This document shows, in pieces, positions 46,998 through 58,592 of a DNA stretch of 64,000 nt (its first letter is position 1; the number at the start of each line of letters is the position of its first letter). A program made the position numbers and the translations under genes. Under the pieces are notes generated by a model. The model was not told the DNA's origin, ran no database searches, and saw nothing but the letters and a program-made list of their open reading frames with translations. Source of the stretch: Cylindrodendrum hubeiense (taxonomy: Eukaryota; Ascomycota; Sordariomycetes; Hypocreales; Nectriaceae); the NCBI GenBank assembly GCA_014621425.1, contig JAANBB010000045.1:105513-169512 (forward strand), read 5' to 3'.

Positions 46998-49900
46998 TTA
47001 ACCCTTCAAAAGCTCGCTAATTGTTGCATCCACAAACTTCTTGTCCTTGCCAAATAGGTTATCCGAGAACTTGCTCAACGCAATGTAATCATAACCATCC
47101 CGACTCATCGACTGCTGCGTCTTTTGAGAAATCTTCCTAAATACTTCTTTCATCCTCGACTGTCGCTTCAGCATGTCTGCCTGGTCTGCCAGATGGAGTC
47201 TGGCGTACTGCAGCAAGAATGCAGCAATCCCCACCGCAATGGGTGTTGCATATGAGGTGCCCGACTTGTATTGAACACACTCCGGGTTCGTCCGCGTGTC
47301 ACAGAGGCTTACTGGCCATGCCGACTGCACTGCCTCGCCTATGGTTGCGATGTTCAAATCATGAGCAAGTGCCGTCGGGCTGAACTTGGAGCGATTGCCA
47401 TCCGAGTCGGTCGCGTGAACGCAGATGACATGTGGATCGCGGGCGGGATATGCGCGATCAAGATTTGCACCGCTGTTTGAGGCGGCAGCGAATACCAGGA
47501 CGTTCTTCGAATGTGCATACAAAATCGCTCCTTCGAGCTCTCCGTAGCCGTCAACCTGGTTCGTTGGATACCCAAAGGACATGGAGATGACATCGACACC
47601 CCAATCGTCCACGGCACACTTTATCGCCTTCAATGAAGATCAGTTACTCGTTATTTAACAAATCTCTACGATCGAATACATACCTCTGCAACTACTCCGG
47701 GAGGGGACAGTTCCCTGTCAGCAATTTTGGCAATATACAATTCTGCGTCAGGGGCATAGTCCACAATAAGGCTTGCTGTAAAAGTACCGTGGCCATCGTG
47801 GTCATGAACCGCCTTTTTGAATTTGCTAGTCCAGTTGCGCTTGAGTTTTATCTGCCCCGTGTCTAGCGCATTGTGAGACTCGTCGGCACCAGAGTCCAGC
47901 ACCGCAATCTTGACTGGAAGCTGGGGAGGACCTTGCAGATATGGATCGATACAAGACCTGTAGACAGCCTGATATTTTTCTTTCCAGTATAAATATTTCT
48001 CCACCCTATTTTTCCGAGTTAGTCAAGATGTTAAGTGTAAGAGAAACCAAAGACTCAGGCAGCAAGGGCCTGGACATTCAAGGACTGTGAACATACTCTG
48101 CAGGGGAATGAGTTTCAGATGAGATCTCGTCATCGTAAAATTTGGCTGCCTCGTACTCAAAATTAGGGGTCAACGGCCGGCTCAGACCCGGCGAGTTGGG
48201 GTACCAGTTCAAGGCAACAAAAAGCGGTTGTTGAGCACCCGCCCGCGGTCCAGCCAATTGCCGGTATTGCTGAACAAAAGGTTCTTCAGCTAGAGATGCT
48301 CTCTCCGGCTGACTCTCTGACGGTACGTTTGGAATGGTTCTCCCCCAGGCACCTACATCTACCTGTTCGGCTATTTTATCGAGATCTTCCATTGTGATAA
48401 ACGTAAAGGCATCACAAAGATCGTCTTCCAACGGCCGGGTAATTTCTTCATATACTGTGACCCTCAGCATCTCGTCGTCCAATCGTTGGCCCGTCTCGTT
48501 CTCCCATGTCCTCGGATCGAGACACTTCTCTATGGCGTAATAGAATGGTGAATTTTGTGGAATCTCGCGCTTGTATTTATCAAATATCGAAGCCACATCG
48601 AGCGACCTTTTGCAGCTCTCCGTTCCTTGTGGTAGCTCAAATCCACGGTTTCTCTCCAGGACATCAAACGGCGTCGCAAAATATAGCTCCATTAATAATA
48701 TAGCAAGGCTAACCAGAGCGGGGAATGGGTGCTCAAAATCATCCGGATCTATGTCATCCGGGTCCAGGTCGTCTGGATCGAAGTCGTCAGGGTCGAAATC
48801 ATCGTTAAACACATCTTTGTTGTACTGGTTCCCCGACTCCTTGTCACAGGCTCCTTTAGAGACAATTTCTTGTGCAAGATCTGTCTGGATAAATGGTCTC
48901 AGTGGAATTGTAGAGGATGATGTCTGGAAAAAGAGGATCTTTGAGGAATCCCACGTTGGTTGGAGCCAAGGCGTGCCATGCAAATGCAGCACAGCGTAGC
49001 TGAGTAGCACGGCCAGGATACGTTTGGTCTTCTCCGTCAAAGGTCGAGAGTCTTGGTTGATGAGTTGTTGAAGCGATATTGGGGGTTTTTCTCTGTCGAC
49101 CTGAAAACAACTGTCCTTGGATCGCAACTTAAAAAGTTGATCTTTCTCAACCTTCAGCTCCAGTCGTTGCGATATTTTGCTCTGCATCTTGTGTATCTCG
49201 TTGCAGAGCTTCTTGACTGGCATTGGCTTGTACCCTAACTTCGGAGGGGCGCCCAGTATCTCGCCGTTGATGGCGAACTGCACGACGCTCTTTCTGACGG
49301 CATTGACATGAACCTTTTGTAAAACCTGGCGTAAAGAAAGGAATATGTCAAAGTCGTCGGTGTTGTCAAGGTCTGGCTTTCGGTATGTACCGAGACACAG
49401 TCTGGCATCCAGCTCGTGAGTTTGGTGGCACTCACACTTGGTACATCCGGTGAGAGCCTTGAAGACAGAATGGGCCACACCAGATATGGTGTAGGATGGC
49501 TCGGGCCTGGTCTTGGGGGGTGAGCGATCGTCGGCAGTCCAGTTCGAATCGTCTTCGGGATATTTTGAAATGAGATCTTCTTCCCACAAATCAATTTCCT
49601 CCTCAAACTGCTGCCTGAATTGCTGCTCGGTGAATTTCTCGACATTCATTGACTCGTGGGCAAATTCAACCCTGGCGGCCTGGCTTCGGTTCCGCAGCTT
49701 ATGCCAGCAGTGGTTGAGCGCGCTCTGCCGTGGATGAGTGCATCTTGCATCCTTCTGCGTTTCCTGTGGTGTCTGCAAAGCGACAATGAGCGACTCAAAG
49801 ATATCCAAAATCCGGATAATAAGCTCGTTGCCTGGCAACAGGGCAGATCTAATGCGCGCGACGTGATCGGAAACAAGGAGACAATGAGTCCGCAGATGGG

Positions 49901-50012
49901 AGTAGAACTTCTTCAACTCTCGACTTGGCTGGGTGCCTCTGAGAAGAGTGGAAATCTCCCGGATTGAACTGGATGATGTCAGAACCAGGTCGGCATTCAG
50001 ACTGCCCGACAT
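46998..50012 (-). CDS. DUF7580-like / subtilisin (S8) fusion protease next to gasdermin (HET-Q2-like)
   Basis: Three exons (50012-48097, 48005-47684, 47627-46998) encode 955 residues. Residues 1-640 lack a signal peptide and resemble the fungal DUF7580 regulatory region (LSYAVLHLHGTPWLQPTW at 337-354 and the ALVSLAILLMELYFATP block), with helical N-terminus and an acidic D-P-D-D-x repeat at 403-425. Residues 665-930 are a subtilase with a complete triad: Asp676 (IAVLDSG), His711 (DGHGTF), Ser871 (GTSYATP), plus oxyanion Asn797. No propeptide or secretion signal is seen, so it should act in the cytosol. By analogy with Podospora HET-Q2, it probably cleaves the neighbouring gasdermin when its N-terminal part senses a trigger. 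The join across each intron is in phase. Confidence 0.85.
48738..48806 (-). repeat. 15-bp coding repeat (D-P-D-D-x) in the protease gene
   Basis: Four to five tandem 15-bp units encode an acidic run of D-P-D-D plus a hydrophobic residue (residues 403-425). Such repeats can vary in number between strains and create a highly charged loop inside the DUF7580-like region. Confidence 0.7.
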
Positions 50013-50660
50013 GTCGGCTCCGGATTGTCGACGATTTGAAACGCTGTCGAGGCCAGTGGTGTCGCGGATGACTGGAGGCGTTTGGCCTGACGATGTGGTG
50101 GTTCAGTGGCTGCGCTGGTACTCCAGCTGCTAAGAACCTGAAAGGGCCGTTGCCAATACTCGCCGCTAAGTTGCGAAATGGGTACTCCCAAACATTGGGC
50201 GTTGGACGATCTATGGCCGTCTCTCATCTCTTTCTGATGGGCATTCGGGAATCAGTATGAGATTCAAGGCAGCCTCAGCCCCGGGTGTGCACAGCCAATG
50301 TTAATAAGCGAGGCTGCTTTGGCACGTGGTCTAGGTCCAAAACTCGCTCAATGATGACATCCTTAAATGGGTAGCTGACGATGACCCTCGGCAATGGGAT
50401 GAGAGATGGACAGCAATTTCAGACTTAGCCACATCAACCCAGCGCTTGGTCTAGACGCTTGATCCAGACAATTACTACTTCACACTTCGATTTCCCAAGA
50501 TATTATTGCACAACGCCTCGCCAGAGTGTCGATCTTGATGCGCATATCTGGTCACGGCTTCAGTAGCAAAGGAGAGGAAGGCTGCCGCAAACAAGACTGC
50601 GACAACCAGGCCGCCGCCGGATTCCCTCGGAACGGGTCTATCGCTTCGAAATGATGCAAA
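50013..50660. other. Divergent promoter of protease and penta-EF-hand genes
   Basis: 648 bp between divergently transcribed genes, which should hold both promoters. No gene is seen. Confidence 0.5.
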
Positions 50661-53600
50661 ATGCTCGACGAAAATGACAGTCTGGAAGTATCGGAGCAGC
50701 AGATGACCATAGCCGCCGCCGCCCAGCTGTGTCTCGGCGGATTCCAAGAATGCCTACATTTATCCTCACCCCTTCATCCACGAGACTGCTCGCTAGTCGA
50801 GGATCAGATCGCAAGATTTTCCAGTTGGACATCGAGCATCGGTGTGTTTTCTCGAGGACGGGCCTCTATGGATCACCGCCTCAGAGAGGCCCCCGAAGTT
50901 CGCGATGCCGTCATCGATCTGCTCGAGACGCTAGGCGATAGCATCCAGGATGGTGAGTAAACCTCTACATCGACTCTCTCGCTGGAATCTTTTTACAAGA
51001 TGAAGCATTCTCACACTCAACAGCGTCATCTGTTCTACAAGAAATGGCCAGCTCTCAGAGTGGGAAGCCCGACATCGCTCTGGCTGGCACAAACGTGGCC
51101 GGCTCCCCGCAAGAGAAACTCAAAGGCGTCGCAATTGCCCCAATCGAGGATCTGGAGTGTTCTGTACGAGGAGTAGCCGGAGAGATAGGTCTTCTATACA
51201 GGCTTACAAACACTATTCGGAGAGCCAGCAAAGAATCCCACAATGTCAAAGCAGCGAAATCCTATCGCATCCGAGATGACGACGGGAATGACGCAGAACC
51301 AACACTGGAGCAGGTGTTTTCCAATTACATATATGGGCGATTTCCCAGTATCGATGAACGTCTTCGACAACGCCTAGCTTCTTCGATGGTCCTAAGAAGG
51401 AGGAGAATTCTATACAGGAGAGCTCGCTACTGGACCTCTCCCATTAAGCCCGCCAAGACAATATCGAAGCCCAAGATCGAATTCCCTCAATCTCAGCAAC
51501 AGATTACTACTTCTACAGAACTACCGAATCAACCGGCGGAAACTTCCACCAACATAGACTTTGGAAAAGGGAAGAGCACCGTACAATCTGTGGTATTCAG
51601 TGCCACGACGTTGGCCGCTGGTGATTATAAGAAGGCTTCGACACCATCGGTGATATCAGCCACTAAGACCGTTGCCCTGGATGTTCATGAGGAGCTTTCC
51701 TTCCCACCTTCACCCAACGGTCGCATCAGAAAAAAATACAAAGCACTATTAAAACTACGGGATAAAGACAATCTCAAATTACAAGCCTTTTTGGACGGAA
51801 AGTACGCTGGTAACATATCAGAGCTCAATCTTGAGCCAAGTATCCAAACATTAGACGAAGTTTGGCATAGTTGCAACGTGGCAATAGCTGAAGTTATATG
51901 TCCATTCTGTCTCTATGCTCTTCCCGGTCTCTCCGTGGACAACGAAAAGAAATGGAAGTAGGTGGCAGCTGACTCTTGCATAAATACCGACATATTTTAC
52001 TAGATGGAATGCTAACGCCTTCATTTTTCAGAGCCCATCTCACGAATGACCTCGACGCTTATGTGTGTTTGTTTGACGATTGTGACAAACCTGAAGCACT
52101 TTACAACCATAGCAGTGACTGGCTGGATCACATGCATGCGCACACGCTGCGCTGGCGCTGTAACTCAAAATCTCATGGCAGCCTCGTTTTCCCACTGAAG
52201 GAGCAGTACTTGGACCACATGAGACAAGCACACACGGCCTCTTTTACGGAGCCCCAGCTTCGAGTGCTGGCTGAGAGAAATGGTCGGCCGATCGGTCCTA
52301 TGTTTGACTTTTGTCCGATCTGCGGTACCGACGAGGTTACCACTTCCCTAAAAGAGCACATCGTTGGTCACCTAAGGCTCCTCGCGTTGAAATCTCTACC
52401 GGCTTATGAAGACGAAGGATCAGAGTGCTCAGGCGGGGGTGGAAGCTCTGCGGGCGCTTCCAAGCCTGCAAGCAGAACGACCATCAAAAACGACCCTCAG
52501 CGGTACACAAGGCCAATCTTTCAAGATATCAGTGCTATTTCAACACAGCGTAGCCTTGACCCTTCCTCAATGTTTTCAGGCCAATACGATGCATGGGGAG
52601 GATACAAGAATTTTGTCGCCGGTGGAGATGAATTATTTCCAATGGTTGAGACGCCGTTGTTTAATTTCCACCCACCTCATATCATTGATTATACCTACCC
52701 AAGTCCATTTGATTGGCCAGACAAATCACAATTCCTTGTTGATGTGTCATTATTTAATGGCATACCACAGAGAGATTTCAGACGGTTTGAATGGGGGTTT
52801 TTGACTGAAACTGTCGATGCACAGCTTGAGAGCCCCGAAAACGACGCTATAATTCAGTCTATGCTCCAACAAGCGTTTGAAAAGGTCAATCAGAATATGG
52901 AGCCATCGAGTCAGCTGGAACTTGATGCTTCCGTGAGTAACTCGCCTCCCAAGCATGGTACAAGCTTTTGCGAGTTGTGCGATGATCACCCCGAGGGGTT
53001 CCGAGGTAACTACGAGTTACGCCGACACATCGAGACCAAGCATGCGAATCTCACCAATGCGTGTGCGCACTCGTTTCGAATGATCAAGTCGAACAGCCCT
53101 TTGACAGAGTGGGTTTGCCAAGATTGTGGATCTGAACCTCACTGGGCGATCTGGGAGTGCACTTATTGCAAATTTCACGTATGTCCAATGTGCGTCCTGG
53201 CTCCGACAATGGATGAGAATAGTGCCGTTGAGGAGCTCAAAGACGTTCTCGCTGGGGTGCCAGCCACTAAGAGTGATATATCCGATCCAGACGAGAAAAC
53301 GACCGATTCGTCAGTTGCAAGCTCAAAACCTAAGTCAACTTCAGCACGGGAAAATGAAGTCCTCCGAACCCCAATTCCAGAACGCCCATCTATGATCGCT
53401 CCATCCGAATCCAGTATCAATCCCGCACTACGGCCCCTCTTTGATGCGCTAGACATGGATGGTGAGTAACCAGCTCCGTATCATGACAAGTCTACCCTCC
53501 GACGGTTGCTCTCTCTTACCTCCCTATTGAGGGAGCAAGAGAAAGCATATTCCAAAGGCAAAACTCTTCCCACTAACATGACCTCTCGTATTAGGAACCG

Positions 53601-54058
53601 GACATCTTTCGGAGCCTCAACTGTCGGCCGGCTTCTCAAACAAAGACTTCAACTCGATTGACCCAAACGTCGTCCACGTGCTGGTCCAAATATTCGACGC
53701 AGACCGCAGTGGCACCATCGATTTCGCAGACTTCTGTGCCATGTGGTCATTCCTCGCCTCATGGCGTACACTGTTTAAGCGTTTCAATAGCGACCAGAGT
53801 GGCAACATAAATACTTCTGATTTCAACAAGGCCCTTGTCGACTTCGGTTATCGGTTATCTCCCACTTTTGTCGATCTCGTCTTTGAAATCTTTGACACGC
53901 GTGGCGAAGGTTTCCTTAGCTTTGATGCCTTCCTCCACAGTTGTATATCTCTCAAGCGCATGACCGACGAGTTTAAGAAGTATGATGAAGACCGCGACGG
54001 CTACATCACTTTCAGTTTTGAGGAATTCCTGTGTGCAAGTCTCGCTATAATGAAATGA
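50661..54058 (+). CDS. Zinc-finger protein with C-terminal penta-EF-hand domain
   Basis: Four exons (50661-50952, 51024-51957, 52032-53461, 53595-54058) encode 1039 residues. The first 250 residues are the helical N-terminal module common in large fungal C2H2 proteins (CLGGFQECLHL, SVRGVAGEIGLLYRLTNTIRRAS, RRRRILYRRARYW). Around 420-530 come Cys/His pairs (CLFDDC, HMHAHTLRW, CPICGTD), and at 721-800 a second zinc-binding part (CELCDDH, CQDCGS, CTYC, CPMC). The last ~165 residues hold five EF-hand repeats, the best loops being DADRSGTIDFAD and DEDRDGYITFSF, resembling ALG-2/sorcin-type calcium sensors. It is divergent from the gasdermin-associated protease. A calcium-responsive partner of that module is possible but inferred. 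The start could also be Met at 50703. Confidence 0.75.
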
Positions 54059-55648
54059 TTCAAATATTAGTACTGAAACACACTAAATTTTTAAATAGCA
54101 AGGCATTACCCTACAAATGCGAAAAGATAGTTTGGAAAAGAACAAAGTGTGTAGGTAAAAACACATGGAGATTATGTCCAGACACATTTGGCTCCATACT
54201 TGTAACAATGTTATTAGTTGACCGTGTATTTACAAGTGATCCATTAGCTAACATGCCTGGATAATCAATTTCGTAATTCTTCATCAGGTACACCAATATG
54301 CCAACTTGTCGGTGTGAGGTGTAGGGTAAGGCGTGCAACCTGCAGAAGGTGAAACTGGTCTGAGTCAGCGACCCTCTTCCACAATCAAGTCCTGTCATCC
54401 CACCATTCAACGGGCGGCCGCAGGGCACTCGCTGTGTTTACACCACGGACTGAGAGGCTTCCGAGGAGGGTATATCAGGGGTAACTACAAGCCTCCAACC
54501 CCTAAGCCTATTCTAGAAAGGTGGCTAGAATAAACATCTATTTTCTATTTTTGGCGTGGAAGCTGGAACTGCAGTGTGCTTTAGAGCCGCTGAACTCGAC
54601 TGCGCCACAGTGAAGCCGCCAAGCTCTTTTCACCACGCTGCAGCGACCCGCATTGTGCTCTGAGACCTCCCGCTCATGCTCAGGCTTGACAAAGCTACTC
54701 GAGAATCGAGAGATGAAGGTCATTCTAGACGAGAAGTAATCTAAATCACAACACCATAGGAAATAATTCGAGACCGAAATGGGCAATTGCAGCAGATGAA
54801 ACACCGCAAGGGGGTACAAAGGATTGGGTCTCGAGAAAGAAGACTAGCGAGGTACACGATGCAAGGTTCAATAGAGCAGACGATGACTGAAAGGGCTGAA
54901 ATAGGCCCATCGCGATTATCTACATGCTAATGCCAGGCCACGAGGCAAGGTCATTGGTTTCGCGTGGTTCACCACCCCATTTTTTAATTACTTGCCACCT
55001 CGGGTACAGAGCTGACACCCGTTATTGGACGAAACGAGAAGATCAACGTGATCATCATCAGCGTCCCAGATCCCTCACATGCAGTCATACGGAGTCAACC
55101 GGTCCATATCTCAGCTTTGCACACCAGACCGAACAAAACGCCTGCGGTATACCATTCCAGAGACCGGACGAGAAACATTCTACTGTAAGTTGCTTGGCTG
55201 ACTTGCCCGTTTCAAGCGACCGACGAAAGGGCGACTAGCGAGATTGCAGGGGCATCCCGGGCCCTGCGCCCCCAAACATACTATTTGCGTTGTTCCCTTT
55301 CGTCAGGATCGTCAGCCCCACGAGCCCACGTGGGCCCATACTGACAATTGCTAGGTCCGCGAGCGCATGTCCAGGAATCCAACATCTCAAACACGGCACT
55401 AAGCATACAATTCCTTGAAGGTTAAAATCCTTCGACTTTGAATAGTACGGCTCAGTCATCATGAATAAGGTGCATATTCAGCATGCAGGGCCATAGCGAC
55501 CCCAAAAATAATAGGATTTGGTGTAATACACGAGGGCTGCAGGTTGAGTCTCTGGGAAGCATAGACGAGGACATGCGGAGATGCAGTACACGGGTGTTTG
55601 TAACTACACTGATGACAATTTCCAAGTTGCCGCCCATCGTAGAATCGT
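54059..55648. other. Intergenic region
   Basis: About 1.6 kb with no recognisable gene. The right end is the promoter of the secreted-protein gene. Confidence 0.45.
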
Positions 55649-55656
55649 TATAAATA
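55649..55656 (+). promoter_or_regulatory. TATA box of the secreted-protein gene
   Basis: TATAAATA lies 105 bp before the start codon and is followed by an A/C-rich leader, fitting strong expression. Confidence 0.65.
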
Positions 55657-55753
55657 CCATCAAACTCCCAACCCATAGCCATCTTCAATCCACAGCCAGA
55701 ACATCAAGAGATCCAACAACCTCTAGAACAACTACTCAGCTCCATAAACTACA

Positions 55754-57229
55754 ATGGCTGCCATCAAGTCTTTGGTCTCTCTCTCCCTCCTCACCTCCGT
55801 CCTCTCCTCTCCCCTGCCCAACCATGGAGCTTCCTCGGATGTCGGCTTCTCGCTGATCAAGGATCGTGCGATTGTTTGGTCCGACGCAACCTGCTCAGTA
55901 CAGGAGATCACCGATGCTTCTTACCGCCCTGATCTTCGCTGGAACGCCGTCGACAGTCAGAGTGCCTGGTCAGCCGTGGCGAACTCATGGAACTCGGACG
56001 CGCCAGGCGATGGTCAGACCGTCCTCCCCTTCCCCATGAAGGTCAGCAACTTCTTCCATGGTCCTGAGCACATGAACTGCCAGGATGTTGGAGACGGAAC
56101 TTGCAACACCATGATCCAGTGCGACGATACCTCTTTCCCGGCTGGTTATCTGATCCTGAACTCCTTCGTCTCCATTCATCAGATCCACCAGAACCGTTAC
56201 AACGGCCTCAACAACGCCATGAACCAGATGCAGAACTCGATGGGCAAGTTCACTGAGACCTTTGCTCCCCAGATCACCGACTCGGCCCTGATCATGCGAG
56301 AGATTCTCAGCTCCTTCGCTCTTGTTATCGGCCTGGGCTCCGCCTACAGCTGGAACACCGTCATCAAGACGGCTGGCATCTTCAGCAACGACGACTGGCG
56401 AGGTGTTGCCAAGGACGCCTTCAACGCTGCTGTTACCTTTGCCATTTCCACCTCCCGCGACCATATCCCCACCGCTGCCGATCTGCAGAACGACCTGACT
56501 GAGGCCATGGGCAACTTTGTCGGCAAGTGGATGGAGGCTGAGGCCGACTACGTGAACAAGATCTTCTCCGGCCAAGTCGGAACTCTCAGCGACCTGTACG
56601 GTCTCATTCAGGACGGCATGCAGGGTGCTGTCCCCACCGGCACTGATCTCGCCACTCTCAAGGACGAGGCCCAGAAGATTGTGTACACCAAGATGATCCC
56701 CGCCGCTTGGAAGGTGGCTCCTGGAGAATACTCCCCCTTCATCCTTGCCACGGATAATGCTTGCTCCTCTGTCGGTGAGGGCGACCTTGCTGGTCACATC
56801 GACGACTCCACTGCGGCCCAGACTCACGTCTGCTACGATAACAAGATCTTCTACGTCGTCACCCCCGAGTACCGAAACGACAAGGGCAACCTCATCGACT
56901 GGAAGGTCAACAGCCTTCCCGGTGGCACCTACGACAACCTCAGCAACGGCAACTGGGGTGGTGTGACTCTCGACGACATCGTCATCAGCTCTTGGGACGG
57001 CTACAAGCTGAACGGCAACCAGAACGGCTACCAGCTCCCTGACAGCTCCGAGGCTATTGACGGCAACGGCAACACTGGCAACATCATCTTCGAGGCTGGC
57101 ACGCGCACCCCTGGCTTCAGCGGCATGCTCGTGTGTGATATTGCCACCCTGACCAGGAACTTGAAGTACTGCAACAGGAACTACGCCGGTTTCCCTTGCA
57201 GACAGTTCAGCACCTCTACTTGCAACTAA
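55754..57229 (+). CDS. Secreted protein resembling the C-terminal part of killer-toxin-type chitinases
   Basis: Intronless, 491 residues with a clear signal peptide (SLVSLSLLTSVLSS). No GH18 barrel is present. The mature protein has N-terminal CQDVGDGTC and a helical middle with a glycine-rich hydrophobic stretch (SFALVIGLGSAY). The C-terminal block IPAAWKVAPGEYSPFI, HVCYDNKIFYVVTP, WGGVTLDDIVISSWDGYKLNGN and TPGFSGMLVC strongly resembles, from memory, the C-terminal extension of fungal subgroup C (zymocin alpha-like) chitinases. Codon choice is extremely biased to C-ending codons, more so than its neighbours, so it is probably very highly expressed. Function unknown: it might be an extracellular interaction or antagonism factor. 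Family link is moderate. Confidence 0.65.
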   Translation: MAAIKSLVSLSLLTSVLSSPLPNHGASSDVGFSLIKDRAIVWSDATCSVQEITDASYRPDLRWNAVDSQSAWSAVANSWNSDAPGDGQTVLPFPMKVSNFFHGPEHMNCQDVGDGTCNTMIQCDDTSFPAGYLILNSFVSIHQIHQNRYNGLNNAMNQMQNSMGKFTETFAPQITDSALIMREILSSFALVIGLGSAYSWNTVIKTAGIFSNDDWRGVAKDAFNAAVTFAISTSRDHIPTAADLQNDLTEAMGNFVGKWMEAEADYVNKIFSGQVGTLSDLYGLIQDGMQGAVPTGTDLATLKDEAQKIVYTKMIPAAWKVAPGEYSPFILATDNACSSVGEGDLAGHIDDSTAAQTHVCYDNKIFYVVTPEYRNDKGNLIDWKVNSLPGGTYDNLSNGNWGGVTLDDIVISSWDGYKLNGNQNGYQLPDSSEAIDGNGNTGNIIFEAGTRTPGFSGMLVCDIATLTRNLKYCNRNYAGFPCRQFSTSTCN

Positions 57230-58005
57230 GCAGAAGGTAGTGGGTTGAGACTCTTGAGAGGCGGGTGGGGGAAAATGGGCATTGTTATTAGAATCTTCCC
57301 ATTGGTCTACTCTTGGGTTTAGTGTCCGGTATATTTGTACTTTCTAGCTATAGACCATCTCAGTTCTTCAATCATATCTTCATCGTCATCTATGGCTATT
57401 AGCCTCGTTAAACCAAATCATGCCCAAAGCATTTTGTCGTGAAACGGTGTTCGAGACTAGAAGCCCCAAAAACCTACCCAAAATTGCCAACTTGGTGGTG
57501 AACGTCATGGTGAGGAGTCCGCAATGGTAAGGGGGATACATACAGGGGCATATTAAAATGAGCAGAGTAAACAAGACTGATCGGCACCACTCACGGTATC
57601 ATCTGATCAGATGGATTACTAAAGATGCCACAAACATGAACCAAAGAACACTGAGAATTAAGCATAGCTAAAGATAACTGCAAGGATGATTGAGGCCATG
57701 ATGACAATGATCTTCCACAATGGAAATGCATGATGAATGTGGACAGTCTACCTTGCTGTACCCAAACCTTCCCCATCGATCTAACTGAGTATTTGGGTTG
57801 AACCAATAACCCGAAACGCGGAGCTCTGTTGAAGGTAGACCCAAAGCTCCCTAGCACAATACGAATCATGATAATGTAAATGGCACCACAGCTGCATTTC
57901 TAAGCTAGAAAACAGAATGATTCGTATGCTGGCGATAACTCCGTCTTCTAGCGGCGATTGCCAAAGAGGACGGGTGACAGTTCCGGTCAGTAGTTGTCGG
58001 CCCAT
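57230..58005. other. Convergent intergenic region
   Basis: 776 bp, A/T-rich, between converging genes. No gene is seen. Confidence 0.45.
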
Positions 58006-58592
58006 TTAGTCCTCAGAATCGCCTTGGGAGCAATCACAGTCCTGTTTAAATCATGTCAGTTTAGCTATTGCTGATAAACATCGTGAGCATATTTCTTACC
58101 TCGTCATAACAATCACAACATTTTTGTGCATTTTCTTTTACACAGTCGTACTGTGAATAGTTAACATCGTGCTCTAGACTCAGTTACAAGTTCAGGAGTG
58201 GCCGTACACAACAATAATACGAAATCCACTCATCTCGGTCATCATCGCTCCAAATTAACTGTTTCCAAGGTCAGTATCCTTCACACGTATCCATCAATGT
58301 TTCAAGTATGATCATTGCGTACCCACCAAAGCCACCCATCATCATATCCAGTCCAGTTGCTGCACTCCTCGGTTGCGCATGTTGTTCCTCGGTTCCACTT
58401 GACATTAGTCCCGTCAGCAATCTTGGCTATACCAAATAGTTTCTCTTTGTTATCACGTACGTAGTAATCATCCATGATACGGCCTACCATCTTGGCTCTT
58501 CTGAAGCTGCCTGAAGCAATGATGCGCACCTATTTTGGGTCAGTGGGAAGTCCTCGATCTACCATAACAGGCAACTAGAAAACACTAACCAT
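58006..58592 (-). CDS. Small five-exon cysteine-rich protein
   Basis: Five short exons (58592-58590, 58529-58323, 58258-58208, 58150-58100, 58041-58006) join in phase 0 throughout to 115 residues; the first exon would be just the start codon (context ACAAAATG), followed by GTTAGT...AATAG. The N-terminal half is basic then acidic with Trp-rich parts (YDDGWLWW). The C-terminal third holds most of the ten cysteines as adjacent pairs and C-x-C (YYCCYDC, KCCDCYDEDCDC). There is no signal peptide. A TATAAATA lies about 140 bp upstream. Consistent exon phases and splice sites argue for a real gene, but the tiny first exon is uncertain. No family is recognised; metal binding is possible. Confidence 0.45.

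Noticed and set aside
55985..56827. Long minus-strand open frame (280 codons) opposite the secreted-protein gene
   Set aside because: It mirrors the strong C-ending codon bias of the + strand gene, has no recognisable domain, and the + strand frame has signal peptide and TATA box.
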